From contig CP070681.1 of the NCBI GenBank assembly GCA_020352575.1, positions 126,438 to 133,308 on the forward strand: a DNA stretch of 6,871 nucleotides, given 5' to 3'. The position numbers were made by a program, and so were the translations under genes. The notes below the pieces were generated by a model that was not told the DNA's origin, did not search any database, and saw only the letters and a program-made list of their open reading frames with translations. Shown in pieces: positions 1 through 5,818 of the stretch; positions within the stretch are counted from its first letter, which is position 1; each line of letters opens with the position of its first letter. The DNA comes from Acidimicrobiia bacterium. GTDB lineage: Bacteria > Actinomycetota > Acidimicrobiia > Spongiisociales > JAENVV01.

Positions 1-1084
1 CCTTGGCGAGTGGGGCGCCGACGCAGAAGTGGACGCCGCCGCCGAACGACACGTGGGCGTTCGGTGCACGACCGAGGTCGAGGCCGGACGGGACCTCGAA
101 CACGGCCTCGTCGTGGTTCGCCGAGCCGAACAGCAGGCCAACCTTAGAGCCCTGCTCGAGTGGCGTCCCATGCCACTCGAGGTCCTCGAGCACCCAGCGT
201 TCGAACATCTGGAGCGGGGTGTCGTAGCGAAGGAGCTCGTCGGCACCGGTGGCCATGAGGCCGGGTTCGGCCCGGAGTCGCTCGTACTCGCCGGGGTTGG
301 CGGCCAGGGCGAGCAGCCCATTCCCGATCGCCTGGACCGTGGCCTCGTGTCCAGCGTTGAGGGCGAGGATGCACGTGGCGGCGAGCTCCTGCTCGGTGAG
401 TCGGTCGCCATCCACCTCGGCATCGATGAGGGCGGTGACCAGGTCGTCCCTCGGGTTGCGGCGATGGTCAGCGAGCAGCTCCTCGCAGTACGCAACGAAC
501 TCCTTCGTCGCGGCCTCTGCAGCATCGCCCTCTTCGGCGGTGCACGCCTCGTCGAACACCCGCACGATCCTGTGCGACCACTCCACGAGCATCGGCTGGT
601 CGGAGGTAGGTACGCCGAGCAGTTCGGCGATCATCGTGAGGGGAATTGGTGTGGCGAAGTCGGCGATCGCTTCCATGGACCCGGCTTCCACCGCACGGTC
701 GAGGGCGTCGTCCGTGGTTGCCTGCATCCGGTCCCGGTAGGTCTCCGAGGCACGGCGGGTGAACGCCCACTGGACGAGGCGTCGGATCCGGGTGTGCCGA
801 GGCGGCTCGAGGTCGATGAAGGAGTCCCGGATGGTCTCGGTCCAGGTCGGCCACTGCGGCGGGTAGATCCGGTCGTACACCTCGCGGTCGACCTTTTCCG
901 CCGGGACCGCATCGCGAACGTCCCTGCCGAAGCGACGGTCCCTGAGGATCCCGGCCACATCGGCATGCCGGGCGAAGAAGGTGACGCCCCACGTCTCGTC
1001 GAAGAACACCGGTGACTCGGCGCGCAATCGGGCGTAGGTCGGATAGGGATCCTCGACGAACTCGGGGGCGTAGGCATCGAACAC
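1..1084 (-). CDS. Cytochrome P450, C-terminus cut by window edge
   Basis: Cytosolic heme-thiolate monooxygenase, normally fed electrons by a ferredoxin and reductase; neither is in the window. The 361 visible codons (the last is at 2-4) hold the P450 landmarks in order: an N-terminus MFDAYAPEFVEDPYPTYARL; the I-helix AGHEAT at residues 244-249; the K-helix ExxR as E283-L-L-R286; an ERW triplet at 295-297; and the heme loop FGGGVHFCVG at 347-356 with C354 as the proximal iron ligand. Bacterial P450s run near 400 residues, so roughly 40 C-terminal residues lie outside. The start chosen is GTG at 1084-1082, because the family-like N-terminus begins exactly there; no Shine-Dalgarno precedes it. 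In the I-helix the usual threonine after the acid is alanine (A248), with T249 one step later. It is divergent from the phosphorylase gene. Family assignment is firm; the substrate and CYP family are unknown. Confidence 0.95.
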   Translation of the reverse strand, partial: MFDAYAPEFVEDPYPTYARLRAESPVFFDETWGVTFFARHADVAGILRDRRFGRDVRDAVPAEKVDREVYDRIYPPQWPTWTETIRDSFIDLEPPRHTRIRRLVQWAFTRRASETYRDRMQATTDDALDRAVEAGSMEAIADFATPIPLTMIAELLGVPTSDQPMLVEWSHRIVRVFDEACTAEEGDAAEAATKEFVAYCEELLADHRRNPRDDLVTALIDAEVDGDRLTEQELAATCILALNAGHEATVQAIGNGLLALAANPGEYERLRAEPGLMATGADELLRYDTPLQMFERWVLEDLEWHGTPLEQGSKVGLLFGSANHDEAVFEVPSGLDLGRAPNAHVSFGGGVHFCVGAPLAK

Positions 1085-1091
1085 GGAGGCG

Positions 1092-1097
1092 ACGCTA
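1092..1097 (-). promoter_or_regulatory. Putative -10 element of the P450 gene (leaderless)
   Basis: On the minus strand TAGCGT fits the TAnnnT -10 consensus of actinobacterial promoters and ends 7 nt before the GTG start of the P450 gene. That is the spacing expected if transcription begins at the start codon itself, and it agrees with the missing Shine-Dalgarno site. It overlaps the 8-bp perfect palindrome CGCTAGCG at 1093-1100, which could also be part of an operator. No convincing -35 hexamer is seen. The motif is short and could occur by chance. Confidence 0.35.
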
Positions 1098-1109
1098 GCG
1101 CTCGGCGCG

Positions 1110-1115
1110 TAGCCT
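1110..1115 (+). promoter_or_regulatory. Putative -10 element of deoD (leaderless)
   Basis: TAGCCT matches TAnnnT and ends 6 nt before the ATG of the phosphorylase gene at 1122. No purine-rich ribosome-binding site lies between it and the ATG, so a leaderless transcript starting at or next to the A of ATG is the simplest reading. No clear -35 hexamer is visible; that position would fall near 1087-1092, inside the opposite promoter. Short motif, chance match possible. Confidence 0.38.
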
Positions 1116-1121
1116 CGGCTG

Positions 1122-1832
1122 ATGACCCCCCATATCTCTGCCGCACCCGGCGACTTCGCACCGATCTGCCTGCTCCCCGGCGACCCGCTCCGGGCCCGCT
1201 ACGTGGCCGAACACCACCTCGACGATGCCCGCCTCGTGACCGCGGTCCGGAACATGGAGGGCTACACGGGGACCTACCGGGGCACGCCCGTTTCGGTGAT
1301 GGGGAGCGGCATGGGGATCCCGTCCGCATCCATCTACGCCACCGAGCTCATTACGAAATACGGCGTCGGCACGATCATCCGCATCGGGTCCTGCGGGGGC
1401 ATCCAGCCCAACCTCGGCCTCGGCGACGTGATCATCGCCGTCGGTGCGAGTACCGACTCGAACGTGAACCGGATCCGATTCCGCGGCTACGACTTCGCGG
1501 CCCTTGCCGACTTCGATGTCACCCGGGCGCTGGTCGGGGCCGCCGAGGCACAGGGCGAGACGGTGCATGCCGGCAACATCATCTCCTCCGACCTCTTCTA
1601 CCACCCGGACGCCGAGATCTTCTCCCGTGCCGGTGAGCTCGGCATACTCGCCGCCGAAATGGAGGCAGCCGGGCTCTTCGGCCTCGCCGCCGAGTACGGA
1701 GCCAGGGCGGGAGCGCTCATGACGGTCACGGACGTCATCGGCGGCGACGAGGAGATGTCACCGGAGGATCGCCAGACGAGCCTCGACTCGATGATCACGA
1801 TCTCGTTGCAGGCGAGCGTTTCGCTCAGCTGA
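1122..1832 (+). CDS. deoD: Purine-nucleoside phosphorylase, hexameric DeoD type
   Basis: Cytosolic enzyme that cleaves purine (deoxy)ribonucleosides with phosphate to free base and (deoxy)ribose-1-phosphate. The 236 residues are close to the 239 of E. coli DeoD and align with it almost without gaps, so the E. coli numbering of active-site residues holds: H4 (given by the neighbouring subunit), G20 in LLPGDPLRA, R24, R43, R87 and S90 in IRIGSCGG (phosphate), M180-E181 in AEMEAAG (ribose), and D204 and R217 (base protonation). The usual S203 is threonine (TVTD). Conservation of H4 fixes the ATG at 1122 as the start although no Shine-Dalgarno is present. It is transcribed away from the P450 gene and towards the nucleoside transporter operon, whose last stop codon is 6 bp away. 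This family, unlike trimeric PNPs, generally accepts adenosine as well as 6-oxopurine nucleosides. Uridine phosphorylase is a related alternative, but the close match favours DeoD. Confidence 0.96.
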   Translation: MTPHISAAPGDFAPICLLPGDPLRARYVAEHHLDDARLVTAVRNMEGYTGTYRGTPVSVMGSGMGIPSASIYATELITKYGVGTIIRIGSCGGIQPNLGLGDVIIAVGASTDSNVNRIRFRGYDFAALADFDVTRALVGAAEAQGETVHAGNIISSDLFYHPDAEIFSRAGELGILAAEMEAAGLFGLAAEYGARAGALMTVTDVIGGDEEMSPEDRQTSLDSMITISLQASVSLS

Positions 1833-1834
1833 GC
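1814..1834. terminator. Weak inverted repeats at the convergent gene ends
   Basis: GAGCG-TTT-CGCTC (1814-1826) can form a 5-bp stem with a 3-nt loop, and it overlaps a perfect 12-bp palindrome, gctcagctgagc, at 1823-1834 that includes the deoD stop codon. Both read the same from either strand, and they sit where deoD and the last permease gene meet, so a bidirectional terminator is possible. There is no T-run on either side, which argues against a classic intrinsic terminator. Low confidence. Confidence 0.25.
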
Positions 1835-1838
1835 TCGG

Positions 1839-3134
1839 CTACTCCTTGATCCAGATCTGCCCGTCGGCCGCCGGCATGCGCAGGCGCCTCGTGGCGAACA
1901 GGAGCACCACCAGCACGGCGATGTAGGGCGTGATCTGGGGCAGTTGGTTCGGGACGCTGTCGGTCCCCAGGTAGAACCACGCCACCAGCGCACCGGACAC
2001 CAGGAGACCGGCTGCGGACTGCCAGCGACGACGCCAGATCGCACGGATCGCGAGCAGCCCGATGACGATGGCCACGAAGAGCAACAGCGCGTGTGGTGCG
2101 TTCGGGTCGCGCAGGCGAAGGGTCTCGGTGAAGCCGAAGAGCAACGATCCTGCAGCGGTTCCGCCCGGGCGCCAGTTGCCGAAGATCATCGTGGCGAGGC
2201 CGATGAAGCCCTTACCACCGGTCTGCGCCTCCTTGTAGAGGCCGGAGAGCTGCACCGACAGGAATCCACCACCGAACCCTGCAAGCGCACCCGAGATGAG
2301 GACGCCGTAGTACTTGTACTTGTAGACGTCGATGCCGAGCGAGTCCGCCGCGTCGGGGTCCTCGCCCACCGACCGGAGCCGCAAGCCGAAGGTCGTCTTC
2401 CACAGCACCCACGCCGAGGCGGGGATCACGAGGATCCCGAGCAGGGTGAACCACGACATCTGGAACACGAAGCCGCGGAGAATCCCGGCAATGTGGCTCA
2501 GGAAGAACACGTCCAATCGCTCCACGGCACCAAGGACGTCTGGGCTCTTCCAGCCGAACAGCTCGCCTCCGGCGAGGAAGGGCCAGTTGAACGTCGCCGT
2601 TCCGACGATCGTCGGCGACTGCGTGATCGACCCGCCGTACTGCGGGAAGATCAGGTCCGACAGGTAGCGGGCAATACCGGGGGCCATCACGAGAATCGCG
2701 GTGCCGGCGATGATGTGGTCCACCGAGTAGGTGACCGTCGCCACCGCCATGAGGAGGCCGCCGAGCAGCCCGGCACCGATCGCCATCAGGATGCCGATCC
2801 ACGGGTTGCCGGTCAGCACGGTTCCGTAGGCCCCGAACCAGGTGCCGAGGACGAGGAGGCCCTCGAGGGCGATGTTCACGATGCCCGTGCGCTCGGAGAA
2901 CATGCCGCCGAGGCCCGCCATGAGGATCGGGATCGACCACCCGAGGGCGATGCTCCACGTCCCCGAGGACGCCAGGTCGGAGGTCGGGATACGGGCGAAC
3001 TCCTCAGTGATGGCGAGGAGGAAGACACCGGCCAATCCGAGCCAGAGGAGGTTGAGGCGGGGCGCCCGCAGCGCCCGGACCCACGACTTCGTGATGGGAG
3101 GTAGTTGTTCGTTGTTCGCAGCGGGGTGGCTCAT
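1839..3134 (-). CDS. Nucleoside ABC transporter, second permease (NupQ/NupC-like)
   Basis: Integral membrane subunit that would pair with the upstream permease to form the nucleoside channel. Family marks (BPD_transp_2 fold): ERTGIVNIALEG at residues 81-92, the ATPase-contact loop FGLRLRSVGEDPDAADSLGI at 249-268, TGGKGFIGLA at 306-315, IFGNWRPGG at 318-326, and a typical C-terminal hydrophobic segment at 400-414 followed by PAADG. Further hydrophobic segments lie at about 28-48, 60-80, 111-133, 139-160, 228-245, 276-296, 323-340, 348-366 and 373-390. At 431 residues it is about 110 longer than the usual ~320. The extra length is an N-terminal tail, a block around 163-225 and a hydrophobic block around 341-397. 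I recall longer forms of this kind as common in actinobacteria. The ATG at 3134-3132 overlaps the stop of the first permease (ATGA). The TAG stop at 1841-1839 lies 6 bp from the deoD stop. Last gene of the operon. Confidence 0.93.
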   Translation of the reverse strand: MSHPAANNEQLPPITKSWVRALRAPRLNLLWLGLAGVFLLAITEEFARIPTSDLASSGTWSIALGWSIPILMAGLGGMFSERTGIVNIALEGLLVLGTWFGAYGTVLTGNPWIGILMAIGAGLLGGLLMAVATVTYSVDHIIAGTAILVMAPGIARYLSDLIFPQYGGSITQSPTIVGTATFNWPFLAGGELFGWKSPDVLGAVERLDVFFLSHIAGILRGFVFQMSWFTLLGILVIPASAWVLWKTTFGLRLRSVGEDPDAADSLGIDVYKYKYYGVLISGALAGFGGGFLSVQLSGLYKEAQTGGKGFIGLATMIFGNWRPGGTAAGSLLFGFTETLRLRDPNAPHALLLFVAIVIGLLAIRAIWRRRWQSAAGLLVSGALVAWFYLGTDSVPNQLPQITPYIAVLVVLLFATRRLRMPAADGQIWIKE

Positions 3135-4216
3135 CGCTCTTCTCCAATCGCTGCCGCGGCCGCCTTGGCTGCCTCGATCCGGCGGTACCGCTCGGCGATC
3201 GAGTAGGCGATCACGACCGAGAGGATGATCACGCCCTGGATGATCGCCACGATCTCACGGGGGGCGTCGCCACGGACCTCGAGGATCCCGGACGCCCTGG
3301 AGAGCCAGCCGAAGAGGAGTGCTCCGACGGCGATGCCGGCTGCGTGGTTGCGTCCGATGAGCGCCACGGCGATGCCGGCGAAGCCGAGGCCCTGTGTGAA
3401 GCGGAGGCTGTACGTGTGGCTGTCGCCGAGCAGTTCGGGGAGCCCGACGAGGCCGGCGACGAGACCCGACAGCACCATCGCCATGACCACGGTCCGCTTC
3501 GGGTCGACGCCGCTTGCCTCGGCGGCCGACGCGTTCGCACCGGACGCCCGGAGGTCATACCCGAGTCGGGTGCGGTTGATGAGGTAGTGGTAGGCGACAC
3601 CCACGACGACGGCAACGAGCACGAAGCCCCAGAGGTCGGACCGGGTGTTGCCACCTACCAGGAAGTTGAGGTCCGGGAACCAGCCCGACTCGGGAATGGG
3701 CGCAAGCGCGGTGTCAAGGCTCGTGTCATCGGGGACGTCCCACACACCGAGGAGATAGGAGACCACACCGCCCACAGCAATGGAGTTCAGCATGATGGTA
3801 CTGATCACCTCGTGCACGTTGCGAGTGACCTTCATCCAGCCGGAAAGCCCCGCCCAAAGGGCGCCGATGAGCATGGCCGTGAGGATGATCGCCGACACGT
3901 GCAAGACCGGCGGGAGGTCCAACTGGCTGCCCACCTGTGCGGCGATGAACGCTGCCAGCACGTACTGGCCCTCGACGCCGATGTTGAAGAGGTTCATCCG
4001 GAAGCCGATCGCCACTGCGACTCCGGAGAGGTACAGCGGCGTCGACCAGTTGATGGTCTCAACGAGCGTGTTGAGGCGCACCCCGTACTCGAAGACGTTG
4101 CCAAAGGCCACGAACGGGTTCGCACCCGAGATCGCAAGCACGATGGAGGAAACGACGAACGCGAAGACGAGTGATGCGATGGGCGGTGCGAGCGCCAGCC
4201 AGCGGTCTTTGCTCAC
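3131..4216 (-). CDS. Nucleoside ABC transporter, first permease (NupP/NupB-like)
   Basis: Integral membrane subunit of the BMP-linked nucleoside importer. The 361 residues match the family's usual length. Signature segments: FNIGVEGQ at 77-84, HEVISTIMLN at 135-144, the ATPase-contact loop LGYDLRASGANASAAEASG at 218-236 followed by VDPKR, and QGLGFAGIAVALIGRN at 275-290. Hydrophobic stretches at about 8-30, 57-73, 86-101, 105-124, 140-158, 195-213, 243-264, 274-309 and 321-343 indicate eight to ten membrane helices, with a hydrophilic loop near 160-193. The frame stays open to 4408, but the upstream 64 codons read as Arg/Gly/Pro-rich sequence in the shadow of the ATPase gene. GTG at 4216-4214 is chosen instead: it starts VSKDRWLALAPP just before the first helix, follows a strong Shine-Dalgarno, and overlaps the ATPase stop by 4 bp (GTGA). 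The stop overlaps the next permease start (ATGA). Confidence 0.94.
   Translation of the reverse strand: MSKDRWLALAPPIASLVFAFVVSSIVLAISGANPFVAFGNVFEYGVRLNTLVETINWSTPLYLSGVAVAIGFRMNLFNIGVEGQYVLAAFIAAQVGSQLDLPPVLHVSAIILTAMLIGALWAGLSGWMKVTRNVHEVISTIMLNSIAVGGVVSYLLGVWDVPDDTSLDTALAPIPESGWFPDLNFLVGGNTRSDLWGFVLVAVVVGVAYHYLINRTRLGYDLRASGANASAAEASGVDPKRTVVMAMVLSGLVAGLVGLPELLGDSHTYSLRFTQGLGFAGIAVALIGRNHAAGIAVGALLFGWLSRASGILEVRGDAPREIVAIIQGVIILSVVIAYSIAERYRRIEAAKAAAAAIGEER
3142..3145 (-). promoter_or_regulatory. Ribosome-binding site of the second permease gene
   Basis: GGAG on the minus strand lies 7 nt before the ATG at 3134, inside the end of the first permease gene. With the ATGA stop/start overlap it supports this start and coupled translation of the two permeases. 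Confidence 0.7.
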
Positions 4217-5733
4217 ACCGCCTCCTTTGCGCCGGTCATGTAGGCACCCAGCTCTCGAGGGGTCACGTCGTTGGGGTCGAGCTCCGCGACGAGCGACCCC
4301 CGCAGCATCACGTGGAGCCGATCGGAGAGCCCGATGAGTTCCTCGAGATCCGCCGAGATCAGGATGATGCCCTTGCCCGCCCTCCGGGCACTTCGCAGCT
4401 CCTCCCACACGGCGGCCTGGGCTCCGACGTCGATACCTCGAGTGGGGTGGGCGGCGATGAGCACCCTGCTCTCGGCAGAGAGCTCACGACCCACGATGAG
4501 CTTCTGCTGGTTGCCGCCCGACAGCGCATGGGCAGGGACGTCCGTCCCCGGCGTGCGCACATCGAAGCGCTCGATGATGTCCTCGGTGGCCTTGCGGGCG
4601 GCCTCCGGATCGATCCACCATCCGTTCTTCACGAACGGGTTCATCGATTGGTGCCCGAGCATCGCGTTCTCCCATAGGGGAGCATCGAGGAGGAGGCCTC
4701 GTCGATGACGGTCCTCCGGGATGTACCCGATCCCTGCCTCACGGCGGGATCGGACGGACCCGGAGGTGATGTCGTCGCCGAGCAACTCCACTGAACCGGC
4801 GACCGGATGCCGGATACCGAGGATCGTCTCCACGAGTTCGGCCTGGCCGTTGCCCTCCACTCCGGCGATGCCGACGATCTCACCGGCATGCACGGTGAGG
4901 TCGGACACATCGAGGGCAACCTCCGTGTCGCTTCCCTCGACGTCGAGGTCCCTGACCCGCAGCACGACCTCGTCGGTCACGGTCGAGGCCGACGTCTCGG
5001 GGACGGGCAGGTCTTCGCCGACCATCAGCTCGGCGAGGTCGTGGGCGGTGACGTCCTCGGGCTTCACCGTCGCGACCGTCTTGCCGCGACGCAGCACCGT
5101 GATGGTGTCGGCGATCTCGAGCACCTCATCGAGCTTGTGGTCGATGAAGATGATTGTGTGGCCCTCTTCCTTGAGGCCACGCATGTTGCGGAAGAGCTCC
5201 TCGACCTCCTGGGGGACGAGCACTGCGGTGGGTTCGTCGAGGATGAGGATCTTGGCGCCGCGGAACAACACCTTGATGATCTCGACCCGCTGGCGCTCAC
5301 CGACCTCGAGGTGCTCGACGAGTTCGTCGGGGTGGACATCGAGTCCGTACTCCCTACCCACCGACTGGATGTGGTCACGCGCCTCGTCGAAGTCGATGAC
5401 CCCATTCGTCGCCGGCTCGGCGCCGAGGATGATGTTCTCGAGGACGGTGAAGTTGTCGGCGAGCATGAAGTGCTGGTGCACCATGCCGATCCCCGCATCG
5501 ATGGCCTCGGTCGGCGAGTCGAAATCGACCTCGGCGCCGTTCACCACCATGCGTCCTTCGTCGGCCTTCTGCATCCCGTAGAGGATCTTCATGAGCGTGG
5601 ACTTGCCCGCTCCGTTCTCACCACAGAGCGCGTGGATCTCCCCGGACTCGACCCGGAGGTTCACCTGGTCATTCGCGACCACACCGGGGAATCGTTTCGT
5701 CACTCCTTCGAGCAACACCGCAGGATCGGGCAC
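4213..5733 (-). CDS. Nucleoside ABC transporter ATPase, duplicated (NupO/NupA-like)
   Basis: Energises the importer from the cytoplasmic face. The 506 residues hold two ABC domains in the sugar/nucleoside subfamily layout. First domain: Walker A GENGAGKST at 38-46, Q-loop Q87 in VHQHFML, a signature written LEVGERQ at 142-148, Walker B ILILDEPTA with D166-E167, and H-loop H199. Second domain: Walker A reduced to GVEGNGQ at 291-297 (no catalytic Lys), a canonical LSGGNQQK at 404-411, and Walker B VLIAAHPTRG with Ala and His where Asp-Glu are expected. This asymmetry pairs the complete Walker A/B of domain 1 with the good signature of domain 2, giving one competent site and one degenerate site, as is usual in this family. 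GTG at 5733-5731 is the start, supported by GAGGAG 8 nt upstream. It lies 85 bp after the lipoprotein gene and overlaps the first permease by 4 bp. Nucleoside rather than sugar specificity is inferred from the BMP partner and the neighbouring deoD. Confidence 0.95.
   Translation of the reverse strand: MPDPAVLLEGVTKRFPGVVANDQVNLRVESGEIHALCGENGAGKSTLMKILYGMQKADEGRMVVNGAEVDFDSPTEAIDAGIGMVHQHFMLADNFTVLENIILGAEPATNGVIDFDEARDHIQSVGREYGLDVHPDELVEHLEVGERQRVEIIKVLFRGAKILILDEPTAVLVPQEVEELFRNMRGLKEEGHTIIFIDHKLDEVLEIADTITVLRRGKTVATVKPEDVTAHDLAELMVGEDLPVPETSASTVTDEVVLRVRDLDVEGSDTEVALDVSDLTVHAGEIVGIAGVEGNGQAELVETILGIRHPVAGSVELLGDDITSGSVRSRREAGIGYIPEDRHRRGLLLDAPLWENAMLGHQSMNPFVKNGWWIDPEAARKATEDIIERFDVRTPGTDVPAHALSGGNQQKLIVGRELSAESRVLIAAHPTRGIDVGAQAAVWEELRSARRAGKGIILISADLEELIGLSDRLHVMLRGSLVAELDPNDVTPRELGAYMTGAKEAV
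4221..4228 (-). promoter_or_regulatory. Strong ribosome-binding site of the first permease gene
   Basis: AAAGGAGG on the minus strand, a near-perfect anti-16S match, ends 4 nt before the GTG at 4216 and lies inside the last codons of the ATPase gene. It decides the start against the longer open frame to 4408. The spacing is on the short side. Confidence 0.75.
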
Positions 5734-5741
5734 CGCACGCT

Positions 5742-5747
5742 CTCCTC
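5742..5747 (-). promoter_or_regulatory. Ribosome-binding site of the ATPase gene
   Basis: GAGGAG on the minus strand lies 8 nt before the GTG start at 5733, a standard spacing. It supports the GTG start and shows that the ATPase can be initiated independently after the intergenic hairpin. Confidence 0.7.
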
Positions 5748-5761
5748 ACACTCGAAATGCA

Positions 5762-5795
5762 GAAGCGGGATCGGACACTAGCCCGATCCCGCTTC
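5762..5795 (-). terminator. 13-bp perfect hairpin between lipoprotein and ATPase genes
   Basis: In the 85-bp spacer, GAAGCGGGATCGG (5795-5783 on the minus strand) pairs perfectly with CCGATCCCGCTTC (5774-5762) around an 8-nt loop; one G-U wobble could extend it to 14 pairs with a 6-nt loop. It starts 23 bp after the lipoprotein stop. The sequence after it, TGCATTTCG, is only weakly T-rich, so complete termination is unlikely. A partial terminator or mRNA-stabilising 3' end that raises lipoprotein levels over the membrane subunits is the more likely role. A direct repeat GAAGCG-GAAGCG at 5801-5790 offers a weaker alternative pairing with 5768-5761. Confidence 0.75.
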
Positions 5796-5818
5796 CGCTT
5801 CTGACTTGCAGCCTCTGG

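Noticed and set aside
29..1015. Long plus-strand open frame (328 codons) across the P450 gene
   Set aside because: It is codon-aligned antisense to the P450, whose motifs are clear on the minus strand. High GC at third positions removes stops from the complementary frame, and the product resembles no family.
1944..3104. 386-codon plus-strand open frame opposite the second permease
   Set aside because: The product is rich in Arg, Glu, His and Gly with no recognisable fold; it is the antisense shadow of a GC-rich membrane protein gene.
3344..4174. 276-codon plus-strand open frame opposite the first permease
   Set aside because: Same shadow effect: charged low-complexity product, and no ribosome-binding site that I could recognise.
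4217..4408. 64-codon N-terminal extension of the first permease
   Set aside because: It overlaps the ATPase gene and is Arg/Gly/Pro-rich. The GTG at 4216 with AAAGGAGG and a GTGA overlap is a far better start.
4807..5781. 324-codon plus-strand open frame opposite the ATPase
   Set aside because: Its Asp/His/Leu-rich product is the antisense of a textbook ABC ATPase, with no independent support.
5734..5818. A small gene or riboswitch in the lipoprotein-ATPase spacer
   Set aside because: Only 85 bp, with no start, ribosome-binding site and frame combination, and no purine-riboswitch core; a single hairpin explains the structure.
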